Assembly: GCF_003259955.1 (NCBI RefSeq) | Contig: NZ_QLMK01000001.1 | Coordinates: 495,315-559,314 of the forward strand | Reading direction: 5' to 3' | Origin: Falsochrobactrum ovis | GTDB lineage: Bacteria > Pseudomonadota > Alphaproteobacteria > Rhizobiales > Rhizobiaceae | Length of the DNA stretch: 64,000 nt | Shown: one piece after another, positions 18,414 to 27,358 of the stretch | Position numbering within the stretch: position 1 is the stretch's first letter | How the letters are laid out: every line of letters begins with the position of its first letter | Notes under the pieces: model-generated | What the model was told of the DNA's origin: nothing | Database searches by the model: none | What the model saw: the letters and a program-made list of their open reading frames with translations, nothing else | Program-made: the position numbers and the translations under genes

Positions 18414-19700
18414 ATGAATAAAAAAGACAGCGAACTACCTTCCGAACCGTCAAATCTGGCTTCTTTATATGCGCCGCTTTTCGGGCTTAGATGGCTTCTT
18501 CTTCTCGGTGGATTGCTGATTCTTTGTATCTTTCTACTAGATTTACCGAACTGGTTTCGGATTGCTCTGTTGTTTGTGATTTTTACCGGACTTCTTTGGG
18601 CCGCCTTCACCATTCGCCCCGAAGAGGAGAGCAAGAAAGCGGTCGATATACAGCCCGAAACGGACCTAAACCGCTTATCGGCTGAACGGCTGGCCGACAT
18701 GCTCAGTGATCCGATGATCGTATTCGATCATCAGGGAACGGTTCTTTTTGCCAATGCAGCAGCTCAAAAGTCATTTCCTCCGCTTGAGAAAGGCACCGCC
18801 CTTTATCTTCGTTTTCGGGCGCCGGAAATGCATGCGCTTATTCAAGGCGTTATTGCTGAAAAAGAGCCGCGTAGTGTCGATTTTTTTGAACGCACGCCCA
18901 TTGATCGCTGGTATAAGGCGCTGGTTAAACCGCTTTTCAATGGTGATAAAGGGACGGAGTTATTTGTGTTGTTTTTTCGCGATCAAACCGAAACGAGACG
19001 GATTGATCGCATGCGCTCGGACTTTGTTGCAAATGCCAGCCATGAATTGCGTACGCCCTTAGCGTCTCTGCTTGGCTTTATAGAAACATTACAAGGCCCC
19101 GCTCGAGATGATGCCGCCGCCCGCGAAAGATTTCTGCAAATTATGCAGAAACAGGCCGAGCGTATGTCACGGCTAATCGACGATCTCTTATCGCTTTCGC
19201 GCCTTGAAATGCGTGCTCATCTGGCGGTCGAAGAAAATGTCGATATGACGGCACTGCTTAATCATATCGCCGATACGCTGACGCCTTTAGCTGAAAATAT
19301 GAATGTAACGATTGAACGTGATCTGCCTAACTATCCTTTGAAGGTGAGGGGAACACGCGATGAGCTTATCCAACTCTTTCAAAATCTCGTAGAGAATGCC
19401 TGCAAATACGGACAGACCGGCAAGAAAGTGATTATTTCGCTCAGTGAACAGGCCCATGAAACGACGCCAGAGGCGGTGGCTTCCGTTCAAGATTTCGGCC
19501 CTGGTATCGCTGCGGAACATTTACCCCGCCTGACCGAGCGCTTCTATCGGATAGATGTCGAAACAAGCCGCTCCCATAAGGGCACGGGGCTGGGATTAGC
19601 TATCGTAAAACATGTGCTGGCGCGCCATCGCGGCCGATTGGTGGTTCGCTCTCAATTGGGTGAAGGTTCAACCTTCATCGTGCGCTTACCGAAAATTTAA
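18414..19700 (+). CDS. phoR: phosphate regulon sensor histidine kinase PhoR-like
   Basis: A 428-residue sensor kinase. Two membrane helices (about 27-43 and 49-66) are followed by a PAS domain (about 92-190), then a HisKA dimerisation domain with the phosphorylated His 210 in ANASHELRTPLASLLGF. An HATPase domain follows with N-box NLVENACKYG, G1 VQDFGPGI and G2 GTGLGLAIVKH. The layout matches PhoR of the phosphate regulon. No phoB, pst or phoU gene follows; the next gene is convergent gcrA, so it is transcribed alone here. The pairing with PhoB is from family knowledge. Confidence 0.85.
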   Translation: MNKKDSELPSEPSNLASLYAPLFGLRWLLLLGGLLILCIFLLDLPNWFRIALLFVIFTGLLWAAFTIRPEEESKKAVDIQPETDLNRLSAERLADMLSDPMIVFDHQGTVLFANAAAQKSFPPLEKGTALYLRFRAPEMHALIQGVIAEKEPRSVDFFERTPIDRWYKALVKPLFNGDKGTELFVLFFRDQTETRRIDRMRSDFVANASHELRTPLASLLGFIETLQGPARDDAAARERFLQIMQKQAERMSRLIDDLLSLSRLEMRAHLAVEENVDMTALLNHIADTLTPLAENMNVTIERDLPNYPLKVRGTRDELIQLFQNLVENACKYGQTGKKVIISLSEQAHETTPEAVASVQDFGPGIAAEHLPRLTERFYRIDVETSRSHKGTGLGLAIVKHVLARHRGRLVVRSQLGEGSTFIVRLPKI

Positions 19701-19752
19701 CGGCCAACCAAATTTGCAATGGTCTTCGAGGCGAATAACGCGAAAAGCGAAG

Positions 19753-19780
19753 AAAAAACCCCGGAAGATTTTCCGGGGTT
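19753..19780 (-). terminator. Rho-independent terminator of gcrA
   Basis: Ten-bp perfect stem AACCCCGGAA / TTCCGGGGTT with a GATT loop. The T run is on the minus strand, so it serves gcrA. Confidence 0.8.
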
Positions 19781-19810
19781 AAAAATATCTCACACAGAGA
19801 TAACCTGCGA

Positions 19811-20368
19811 TTAGCGTGCGCGACGACGCTCTGAAGCTGGCTGGAAAGCCAGTTTTGCATGATAAGTACAATAGGGGCTGCTATCGTCTGACTCATGACC
19901 GCAAAAATGGAAATCATCATGCATCGGATCACCGATCGGCCATTTGCAGGTGCGCTCGCTGAGCTGAAGAAGGTTCAGCCGACGCGAAATTGGCACAACC
20001 ACATCGGATTCTGCCTGGATAACCGTTTCTGAAACCGCATCTGCAACATATTCCATCTGCAATGCGGTAGCGCCAACAGTTTTGGTGACGGTCGCGTTGC
20101 GGATTGTGGTGGTTGCCTGCGGACGATTATTATTGGTCGTACTCGTTGCAGGACGCGGCGCTGCTGCTGCTGCCGGCGTCGTATTAGCTTTTTTGCTGCG
20201 GGCCGCAGCTGTAGTGGTTTTGCCTCTACCAGAAAGTTTCAGGCGGTGCACCTTTCCGATGACCGCATTGCGGCTGACGCCACCCAGCTGTGCCGCTACC
20301 TGGCTTGCACTCAAGCCTTCATTCCATAATTTCTTGAGCAGTTCGACGCGCTCTTCTGTCCAGTTCAT
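19811..20368 (-). CDS. gcrA: GcrA cell cycle regulator
   Basis: A 185-residue alphaproteobacterial transcription regulator that works with sigma70 at CcrM-methylated GANTC promoters. The N-terminal helix-turn-helix is MNWTEERVELLKKLWNEGLS followed by QVAAQLGGVSRNAVIGKVHR. The middle is an Ala/Thr/Pro-rich linker. The C-terminal sigma-binding part holds RTCKWPIGDPMHDDFHFCGH and YCTYHAKLAF. The start ATG 20368 has GGAG 9 bases upstream and gives the family start MNWT; the frame is open to 20383. Four GANTC sites lie in the 200 bp upstream. Confidence 0.96.
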   Translation of the reverse strand: MNWTEERVELLKKLWNEGLSASQVAAQLGGVSRNAVIGKVHRLKLSGRGKTTTAAARSKKANTTPAAAAAPRPATSTTNNNRPQATTTIRNATVTKTVGATALQMEYVADAVSETVIQAESDVVVPISRRLNLLQLSERTCKWPIGDPMHDDFHFCGHESDDSSPYCTYHAKLAFQPASERRRAR

Positions 20369-20383
20369 CGCCCTGGGCTCCAA

Positions 20384-20980
20384 TCATTTGTCGTTAGCCG
20401 GAATCCATCAGTGCTCCCGGAGGACGCCGGGCGCAAACACTATATCTATCCGGATGACTAAGTCTGCCGCACGAAATGTAGTTTTAATGTTAGAATTAAC
20501 CTACAATATCGAACGACTCCATGACAAGGGATAGCCTCGCCAGCTGGATTCCATTTTTGTGGTTTTCCCCAACTTGGGTACAAAAGACGGTTTTTCTGAG
20601 TCAATTCTACCAAAATAGAAAGTCTCTTTCGCATACACCGAATGAGGGAAAACATCTAAGCGTCTATATATCCCCGCCAAAGCCAAAATGCCAGCCTTAA
20701 GCGGTAACTTGTCGAATTGTCGCTTTCCTGCATGATCTCATGCGAAGATGATGAATTATCCGGGCGAGCTTTGATTGACATTTTTTTCGCGAACGCCAAT
20801 ATACGCAGGCCGCCCGGTGGGCGGTTTTTTCTTTCATCGGACGCCATGATTATTCATGCGACTGTCCGGCCTTTGCTTCGATTGGTCGAAATCGTGGCTG
20901 GGGAATTCAAATATGGGAAACGCTGCCTTGCCGGCTCGGCCGGGGCGCTGCAATTAAGGGCTAATGGAGGCCTGACTGCA
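20384..20980. other. 597-bp control region between gcrA and argD
   Basis: No protein gene is supported here. It holds four GANTC sites (20401, 20515, 20547, 20598), a -35 like TTGACA at 20775-20780 with a TATACG -10 candidate at 20800-20805, and a hairpin with six Ts at 20810-20830. It should contain the divergent promoters of gcrA and argD, and possibly a small RNA ending at 20830. Confidence 0.55.
20810..20830 (+). terminator. Orphan hairpin plus T run upstream of argD
   Basis: CCGCCC / GGGCGG with a 3-base GGT loop, then TTTTTT. It has the form of an intrinsic terminator but follows no annotated gene and lies 150 bp before argD. It could end a small RNA or act in the argD leader. Confidence 0.6.
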
Positions 20981-22192
20981 ATGACCGACGTGACGATTGT
21001 GCAACCGCTATACGAAACCTATAATCGTGCGGACTTGCGCTTCGAGCGAGGCGAAGGCATCTGGCTGATTACTGAAGATGGCGAGCGCTATATCGATTTT
21101 GCCGCCGGAATTGCAGTCAATTCATTAGGTCATTCCCATCCGCATCTGGTTGCGGCATTGCAGGAACAGGCGGACAAGCTTTGGCATTTGTCAAATCTTT
21201 ATACGGTTCCCGGCCAAGAAAAATTGGGCCAACGCCTCGTCGACGCAACTTTTGCAGATAAGGCGTTTTTTACCAATTCCGGTGCTGAAGCGCTGGAATG
21301 CGCGATTAAAACCGCGCGGCGTTATCATTATGTAAACGGCAATCCTGAGCGCTATCGCATTATTACTTTTGAGTCCGCTTTCCATGGCCGCACCCTTGCT
21401 ACTATCGCTGCTGGCGGGCAGGCCAAATATTTGGAAGGCTTTGGCCCCAAAGTCGATGGTTTTGATCAGGTAGCTTTTGGCGATGAAGCAGCTCTTCGGG
21501 CTGCAATAACTCCCGAAACCGCAGCTATTCTGCTTGAACCAATACAGGGCGAGGGCGGCCTGCGTCTGGTGCCAGATGAATTTATGCGCTTGGTGCGTCA
21601 AATCTGCGACGAAAATGGCCTGCTGATGATGCTCGATGAAGTGCAATCGGGTGTTGGTCGTACCGGAAAATTCTTTGCTTATGAATGGTCGGGCGTTTCC
21701 CCAGATATTATGGCGGTCGCCAAAGGCATTGGCAGCGGTTTTCCGATGGGCGTTTGCCTTGCAACTGCGCAAGCTGCCAAGGGCATGACCGCTGGCACCC
21801 ATGGCACGACCTTTGGCGGCAATCCGCTGGCCATGGCCGTAGGCAACGCCGTGCTGGATATAGTGCTGTCTGATAGTTTTCTCGATCAGGTACAGGATAC
21901 GGCCCTTGTCCTCAAACAGGGTCTGGCATCGATCATTGATCGCTATCCAGATGTGATTTCTGAAATACGTGGCCGCGGACTTTTGATGGGCATTAAATGT
22001 GTAGTGCCGAATACGGATTTGGTCCTGGCTTTGCGCAATGAAAAACTTCTCAGCGTTGGCGCGGGCGATAATGTTGTTCGTCTTTTGCCGCCGCTTGTGA
22101 CGACACCTGAAGAAGCCCGAGAGGCGCTCAAGCGTATTGAGGCTGCTGTAGATCAGCTTTCTTCTGCAAAACAGACAAGCAAGACCGCGTGA
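20981..22192 (+). CDS. argD: acetylornithine aminotransferase
   Basis: A 403-residue class III PLP aminotransferase converting N-acetylglutamate semialdehyde and glutamate to N-acetylornithine in arginine synthesis. Key segments are [59 protein letters not shown] and [17 protein letters not shown] with the PLP lysine. The start is ATG 20981, with GGAGG 10 bases upstream; the frame opens earlier, from 20717, but that part is unlike the family and contains the orphan hairpin. argF follows after 4 bp and hslO follows argF. Confidence 0.95.
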   Translation: MTDVTIVQPLYETYNRADLRFERGEGIWLITEDGERYIDFAAGIAVNSLGHSHPHLVAALQEQADKLWHLSNLYTVPGQEKLGQRLVDATFADKAFFTNSGAEALECAIKTARRYHYVNGNPERYRIITFESAFHGRTLATIAAGGQAKYLEGFGPKVDGFDQVAFGDEAALRAAITPETAAILLEPIQGEGGLRLVPDEFMRLVRQICDENGLLMMLDEVQSGVGRTGKFFAYEWSGVSPDIMAVAKGIGSGFPMGVCLATAQAAKGMTAGTHGTTFGGNPLAMAVGNAVLDIVLSDSFLDQVQDTALVLKQGLASIIDRYPDVISEIRGRGLLMGIKCVVPNTDLVLALRNEKLLSVGAGDNVVRLLPPLVTTPEEAREALKRIEAAVDQLSSAKQTSKTA

Positions 22193-22196
22193 TATC

Positions 22197-23114
22197 ATGA
22201 CCAATGTAAAACATTTTATCGATCTCGCAGCAGTGCCCGCCGCTGAATTACGCTCCATTCTTGAGGATGCAAAAATCCGTAAAGCCCGGCTGAAGGCGGG
22301 TGAGATCGAAAAGCCGTTGGCGGGAAAAGTGCTGGCGATGATTTTCGAAAAGCCATCCACCCGTACCCGCGTGTCGTTTGATGTGGGAATGCGCCAGCTT
22401 GGCGGCGAAACTATCATGCTAACCGGTTCTGAAATGCAGCTTGGCCGCAGCGAAACTATTGCCGATACGGCAAAGGTGCTTTCGCGTTATGTGGATGCAA
22501 TCATGATCCGCACAACATCGCATGATCGGATGCTCGAACTGGCAGAACATGCAACCGTTCCGGTGATTAATGCACTGACAGACGACACGCACCCTTGTCA
22601 GATCATGGCTGACATACTTACATATGAGGAACATCGCGGTCCGGTTAAGGGGAAAACCTTTGCCTGGATGGGCGATGGCAATAATGTGCTGCATTCTCTG
22701 TTGGAGGCGGCAGCGCGTTTTGAATTTAATGTCAACATCGCAACACCGGAAGGCAGTGAGCCTAACCAGCGTTTTGTCGATTGGGCTCGGTCCGAAGGCG
22801 CTCAAATTGTGTCCACAACCGATGCCCACCAGGCTGCAAGCGGTGTTGATTGCGTCGTCACCGATACATGGGTTTCGATGGGGCAGGAAGATCGCGCACG
22901 CGGTCATAATGTATTCATGCCCTATCAGGTCAATGCCGAATTGATGGCCAAAGCAGACCCTGAGGCCCTGTTTATGCATTGTCTTCCAGCGCATCGCGGT
23001 GAGGAAGTAACAGACGAAGTTATCGACGGTCCTCAGTCTGTTGTATTTGATGAAGCCGAAAACAGGCTCCACGCGCAGAAAGCAATTCTGACATGGTGCC
23101 TGCAAGGAGCCTGA
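22197..23114 (+). CDS. argF: ornithine carbamoyltransferase
   Basis: A 305-residue cytoplasmic enzyme forming citrulline from ornithine and carbamoyl phosphate. The carbamoyl phosphate loop is [12 protein letters not shown] (about 51-62). Other motifs are [23 protein letters not shown] (the SMG ornithine loop) and [13 protein letters not shown] with the catalytic cysteine. It starts 4 bp after argD and ends 1 bp before the TTG start of hslO, so the three form a compact operon. Confidence 0.96.
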   Translation: MTNVKHFIDLAAVPAAELRSILEDAKIRKARLKAGEIEKPLAGKVLAMIFEKPSTRTRVSFDVGMRQLGGETIMLTGSEMQLGRSETIADTAKVLSRYVDAIMIRTTSHDRMLELAEHATVPVINALTDDTHPCQIMADILTYEEHRGPVKGKTFAWMGDGNNVLHSLLEAAARFEFNVNIATPEGSEPNQRFVDWARSEGAQIVSTTDAHQAASGVDCVVTDTWVSMGQEDRARGHNVFMPYQVNAELMAKADPEALFMHCLPAHRGEEVTDEVIDGPQSVVFDEAENRLHAQKAILTWCLQGA

Positions 23115-23115
23115 T

Positions 23116-24138
23116 TTGTCTAAAGCCGAAAAAGAATCCGTACAATCCGAAGCCGATCTTCGGGTGGATCTCAATGATTTGAACTTTGCTGGCGACGATG
23201 CCGTTGTGCCTTTTCAGGTGGAAGGGCTCGACGTGCGGGGTCGTGCGGTTCAGTTGGGTTCCAGCATTGACGCGATTTTGAAGCGACACAATTACCCCGA
23301 ACCAGTGTCCCGTTTGCTGGCAGAAGCTATGGCTTTAACGGTCCTGCTCGGCACCTCATTGAAATTTGAAGGAAAATTCATTTTTCAAACCCAGTCCGAT
23401 GGACCGGTTGATATGCTGGTGGTGGATTTCCGCACACCGCAATCCGTCCGTTGTTATGCGCGCTATGATGCTGATCGCGTGCAGCAGGCCGTTATTGAAG
23501 GCCAGACCAGTTCCGAAGAGCTGCTCGGTCGTGGCACGCTGGCTTTCACCGTAGATCAAGGTAGCTATATGCAGCGCTATCAAGGCATTGTCGCGCTCGA
23601 CGGATCGTCGCTTGAGGAAATTGCTAGAACCTATTTCCGCCAGTCCGAACAGATTGCAACCGATGTAAAATTGAGTGTTGCAAAGCTGGTTGAGCGTGGC
23701 GAGGACGGTGCGTCCGTGGAAAAATGGCGGGCAGGCGGCTTGATGATTCAGTTCCTGCCAGAGTCAGAACTGCGTGCGCGTATGCCTGATCTTCACGGTG
23801 GCGACGGTGATGAAAGCGATGCCGCCCGGGGGCCGGATGATGATGGCTGGACCGAGGCGCGATCCCTTGTGGCAACCATTGAAAGCTCAGAACTAACCGA
23901 TCCGCAAGTCGGCGTCGAACGGTTGCTTTATCGGCTTTTCCACGAGCGCGGTGTACGGGTTTATGAGCCGGTAAAGGTTTATGACGAATGTTCCTGCTCG
24001 CGCGAGAGGATCGAAAGCATGCTGGCAAATTTCAGTGCCGAAGAAATCACCGATAGTATTGAGAACGGTAAAATCTCAGTATCGTGCGAATTCTGCTCGA
24101 CGCATTATGAGTTTGACCCGGCAGATTTTCAAAAATAA
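23116..24138 (+). CDS. hslO: Hsp33 redox-regulated chaperone
   Basis: A 340-residue cytosolic holdase activated by oxidative unfolding. The N-terminal Hsp33 core (FQVEGLDVRGRAVQLGSSID, GTLAFTVDQG, RGEDGASVEKWRAGGLMIQF) is followed by a linker. The C-terminal zinc-binding redox switch reads CSCSRER and SCEFCSTHYEF, giving the CXC plus CXXC pattern. The start codon is TTG at 23116, supported by AAGGAG 6 bases upstream, inside the end of argF. Placement after argF suggests cotranscription. Confidence 0.94.
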   Translation: MSKAEKESVQSEADLRVDLNDLNFAGDDAVVPFQVEGLDVRGRAVQLGSSIDAILKRHNYPEPVSRLLAEAMALTVLLGTSLKFEGKFIFQTQSDGPVDMLVVDFRTPQSVRCYARYDADRVQQAVIEGQTSSEELLGRGTLAFTVDQGSYMQRYQGIVALDGSSLEEIARTYFRQSEQIATDVKLSVAKLVERGEDGASVEKWRAGGLMIQFLPESELRARMPDLHGGDGDESDAARGPDDDGWTEARSLVATIESSELTDPQVGVERLLYRLFHERGVRVYEPVKVYDECSCSRERIESMLANFSAEEITDSIENGKISVSCEFCSTHYEFDPADFQK

Positions 24139-24151
24139 CCCAGATAAAGCG

Positions 24152-24544
24152 CTAATTAAGCGTCCGGGGCGCTTCGGGAATATCCAGCGAGAAGGCCGGA
24201 ATATCAACCTCGAAAGCGCTCCCGCTCGCGCCTTGCATCTGATAGCGGCCAACCATGACGCCGGAACTGGTCCGCAGCGGACAGCCAGAAGAATATTGAA
24301 ATGAATCGCCCGGCTCCAAGGTTGGTTGTTCACCAACCACGCCCGGGCCTTCGACTTCTTCAATATGTCCATTGCCATCGGTAATCTGCCAATAGCGAGA
24401 CCTCAGCCGGACAGTTTCATCCGAATTATTAGCGATGGTGATCCGATAAGCCCAGACATATCGGTTTTCTTCCGGCTGGGATTCATCTTCAAGATAGAAG
24501 GGTTCCGCAGTTACTTCGATCCCCCGCGTTACTGCCCTATACAT
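24152..24544 (-). CDS. apaG: ApaG domain protein
   Basis: A 130-residue single-domain ApaG protein with a fibronectin-like beta-sandwich. Family motifs are [58 protein letters not shown] and MVGRYQM. It is linked in some bacteria to Co/Mg resistance and in others to nucleotide signalling; its molecular role is not settled. It is convergent with hslO and followed downstream only by that gene's end. Confidence 0.93.
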   Translation of the reverse strand: MYRAVTRGIEVTAEPFYLEDESQPEENRYVWAYRITIANNSDETVRLRSRYWQITDGNGHIEEVEGPGVVGEQPTLEPGDSFQYSSGCPLRTSSGVMVGRYQMQGASGSAFEVDIPAFSLDIPEAPRTLN

Positions 24545-24685
24545 TAAATCCGCCTTTAAATTCTTCTTCTAACGATGATTTACACCATATTCGCTGCCGG
24601 TGGAAGCCAGCCCCCAAACCGGGGACTGGTTTAAGATAGTCTTGCCCCAAAGAAGCGATTACCAAACTCGGGCAATTGCACGGTT

Positions 24686-25879
24686 TTAGCGCAGCGCCTT
24701 GAGTGCCACATCGACATCTTCAAGTAGATCGTCGGTGTCTTCAAGCCCAATGGAAAGACGCAGCAAGCCATCCGAAATTCCCTGTTCTGCACGCGCTTCG
24801 TCTGACAGGTTTTTATGGGTCGTGGTCGCCGGATGGGTGATGAGGCTTCTGCTATCACCCAGATTATTGGTGAGACAGAAAATTTCCAGTGCATTTTCAA
24901 ATTTGAAAGCAGCTTCCTTCCCACCTTCAAGTTCCAGCGCAATCAGCGTTGATCCGCCACTCATTTGTTTTGCGATAATATCCGCCTGCGGGTGGTCAGC
25001 CCGTCCCGGATAAATCACGCGTTTGACCCCCGGTTTGCCGGCCAGAAAATCGGCCAAAGCACTGGCAGAATCTGTTTGCTGGCGCACACGCACAGAAAGC
25101 GTCTCAAGTCCTTTAAGCATGATCCATGCATTAAATGGGCTCATGCCCGGTCCCGTATGCCGGAAATATTCCTGCAATGAACCTTCAATCCACTCACGAT
25201 CAGAAATAACAATGCCGCCCAGGCAGCGGCCCTGACCATCAATATGTTTGGTGGTTGAATAGACAACAATATGCGCACCCAGCTCCAATGGCTTCTGATA
25301 GAGCGGCGTTGCAAAAACATTATCAACAATCAGCTTTATGCCAGAATTATTGGCGATTTCCGCCACTGCCGCAATGTCGATAACTTCCAAAGTGGGATTG
25401 GACGGGCTTTCGAGAAAAATAACTTTTGTATTTGGACGAACGGCAGCCTTCCAGCTTTCAATATCCGTTCCGTCAATGATCGAAATTTCCACCCCATATT
25501 TTGGCAGCAGCGTTTCGATAATATAGCGACAGGACCCAAAAAGGGCCCGCGATGAGATGACATGATCGCCCGCCTGAACCTGACACAGAATAGCGGTTGC
25601 AACTGCCGCCATGCCGGATGCCGTAGCGCGGCCTTCTTCCGCACCTTCAAGCACGCACATGCGCTTTTCAAACATGTCGGTGGTTGGATTGGCATAACGC
25701 GAATAAATGAACCCCGGATCTTCGCCGTTAAAGCGCGCTTCTGCCGCTTCCGCCGTTGGGTAAAGAAAGCCCTGCGTCAAAAACAATGCCTCGGACATTT
25801 CAGCAAAGTTTGAACGCTGGGAGCCTGCATGAAGAAGCTGCGTCGCTGGGCGAAATTTGCGAGTAGTGTTGTTTGTCAT
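24686..25879 (-). CDS. metZ: O-succinylhomoserine sulfhydrylase
   Basis: A 397-residue Cys/Met-metabolism PLP enzyme that makes homocysteine directly from an activated homoserine and sulfide. Motifs are YSRYANPTTDMFE, ATASGMAAVATAI, the PLP lysine 211 in VVYSTTKHIDGQGRCLGG, and THPATTTHKNL. The family includes cystathionine beta-lyase and gamma-synthase; the alphaproteobacterial riboswitch context and sequence fit MetZ. A SAM-II riboswitch plus terminator occupies its leader, so S-adenosylmethionine should shut it off. Confidence 0.93.
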   Translation of the reverse strand: MTNNTTRKFRPATQLLHAGSQRSNFAEMSEALFLTQGFLYPTAEAAEARFNGEDPGFIYSRYANPTTDMFEKRMCVLEGAEEGRATASGMAAVATAILCQVQAGDHVISSRALFGSCRYIIETLLPKYGVEISIIDGTDIESWKAAVRPNTKVIFLESPSNPTLEVIDIAAVAEIANNSGIKLIVDNVFATPLYQKPLELGAHIVVYSTTKHIDGQGRCLGGIVISDREWIEGSLQEYFRHTGPGMSPFNAWIMLKGLETLSVRVRQQTDSASALADFLAGKPGVKRVIYPGRADHPQADIIAKQMSGGSTLIALELEGGKEAAFKFENALEIFCLTNNLGDSRSLITHPATTTHKNLSDEARAEQGISDGLLRLSIGLEDTDDLLEDVDVALKALR

Positions 25880-25932
25880 ATTCCAACCTGTCGAAAAGCT
25901 GGTCGGCCGGGGCCTAGACCTCGGCGGCCATT

Positions 25933-25966
25933 AAAAAACCGGCCTTGCGAAAACGCAATAGACCGG
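25933..25966 (-). terminator. Attenuator terminator in the metZ leader
   Basis: On the minus strand, CCGGTC pairs with GGCCGG and TTGCG with CGCAA around a TTTT loop, followed by TTTTTT. It lies between the SAM-II aptamer and metZ and is the probable off switch. Confidence 0.75.
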
Positions 25967-25982
25967 AGACAAACCACGGCCC

Positions 25983-26035
25983 ATTTTAGCGAATTCTTTA
26001 ACGTGGCTGCAAGCCGGCCGGCCAAATCACCACGG
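25983..26035 (-). ncRNA. SAM-II riboswitch upstream of metZ
   Basis: The minus strand carries the conserved SAM-II core in order: CGTGGTGATTTGGCCG, CGGCTTGCAGCCACG, TTAAA and TCGCTAAA. CGTGG pairs with CCACG (P1), and the 3' segment can form the pseudoknot. SAM-II riboswitches are known upstream of metA/metX/metZ in Rhizobiales. Recognised from the consensus by eye. Confidence 0.9.
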
Positions 26036-26259
26036 ATGGTTTTTCTTATGCGTCTGGCTGCGGGTCGTCAATGGTTGAAACTGCGACATACTTGATGGCT
26101 ACTCCATCATTTCCGCGCAAACCTTGCCCTTTTTTGTAGAAAACACCCTGTTATCAACCCGGTTTGACAAAAAGCGCGTGCATGCGGTTCTATAGGTGCT
26201 AAGAGCTATCAAAGTTGTTTATGTAGCCGACGAGTTTAGTTGATGGGAGTATTGGCCTG

Positions 26260-27351
26260 ATGACGCATAATGAGGCAGGAATTCTGGCAGATGCGGATAT
26301 TGCCGCGCTGTTTGAAAGTGGTTTGCTGACCTCTGGCCGCCCGCTCGATGATGATCAGATCCAGCCTGCAAGTCTCGACCTGCGTTTGGGAGCAAAAGCC
26401 TATCGGGTGAGGGCTTCCTTTATGCCTGGCCCTGCTACTCCTGTCATTGATAAGCTTGAGCGATTGAAATTGCACGAGATCGACTTAAGTGCTGGCGCGG
26501 TTTTGGAAACGGGTTGCGTTTATATCGTGCCACTCTTGGAAGGTCTTTCCTTACCCGAAGATCTCTCAGCATCCGCAAATCCAAAAAGCTCAACCGGTCG
26601 CCTTGATATTTTCACGCGGGTCATCGTTGATGGCGCGCAAGAGTTTGACAAGGTTCCAGCCGGTTATAAAGGCCCACTCTATCTGGAGGTGAGCCCCCGA
26701 ACATTCCCGATCGTCGCCCGCACCGGATCGCGCCTGTCGCAGATCCGTTTCCGCAAAGGCCGCGCTCAGCTTGACGAAAACCAACTGACGCTGCTTCATC
26801 AGGCCGAGACTTTGGTTGCTTCAGACCAGCCTAACATTTCTGGCGGCGGCATTGCGCTTTCGGTTGATCTTTCCGGCGGTGAAGACAAATTGATCGGCTA
26901 TCGCGGCAAACGTCATACAAGCGTTATTGATGTCGATAAGCGCGCGGCGCATGATGTGCTGGATTTCTGGGAGCCGATTTATGATCGCGGTGCTCGCGAA
27001 CTGGTGCTGGACCCGGATGAATTTTACATTCTAGTATCGCGCGAAGCGGTGCATGTACCGCCACTTTATGCAGCCGAAATGACCCCTTTCGATCCGCTGG
27101 TCGGGGAATTTCGCGTCCATTATGCGGGTTTTTTCGATCCGGGCTTTGGCCATAGCGCAGCGGGTGGCACGGGCAGTCGAGCTGTGCTCGAAGTTCGCAG
27201 TCACGAAGTTCCGTTCATTCTTGAACATGGTCAGATTGTCGGACGCCTTGTCTATGAAAATATGCTCAACCGGCCTAAGGTGCTTTATGGCATAGATTTG
27301 GGATCCAACTATCAGGCGCAGCGATTAAAGCTCTCAAAGCATTTCAGGTGA
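26260..27351 (+). CDS. dcd: 2'-deoxycytidine 5'-triphosphate deaminase (double-domain DCD family)
   Basis: A 363-residue protein, about twice the length of E. coli Dcd, as in the alphaproteobacterial DCD family. The N-terminal half has QIQPASLDLRLGAKAYRVRA and SANPKSSTGRLDIFTRVI. Middle and C-terminal parts repeat dUTPase-like strands (YLEVSPRTFPIVARTGSRLS, VRSHEVPFILEHGQIVGRLV). It would deaminate dCTP to dUTP for thymidylate supply. Divergent from metZ; a TTGACA-18 bp-TTCTAT promoter candidate lies at 26164-26193. The DJ-1/AraC regulator follows 7 bp later. Confidence 0.86.
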   Translation: MTHNEAGILADADIAALFESGLLTSGRPLDDDQIQPASLDLRLGAKAYRVRASFMPGPATPVIDKLERLKLHEIDLSAGAVLETGCVYIVPLLEGLSLPEDLSASANPKSSTGRLDIFTRVIVDGAQEFDKVPAGYKGPLYLEVSPRTFPIVARTGSRLSQIRFRKGRAQLDENQLTLLHQAETLVASDQPNISGGGIALSVDLSGGEDKLIGYRGKRHTSVIDVDKRAAHDVLDFWEPIYDRGARELVLDPDEFYILVSREAVHVPPLYAAEMTPFDPLVGEFRVHYAGFFDPGFGHSAAGGTGSRAVLEVRSHEVPFILEHGQIVGRLVYENMLNRPKVLYGIDLGSNYQAQRLKLSKHFR

Positions 27352-27358
27352 GCGGCAA

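Noticed and set aside
20717-20980. N-terminal extension of argD
   Set aside because: The 88 extra codons do not resemble the family and cover a promoter candidate and a terminator hairpin; ATG 20981 has GGAGG.
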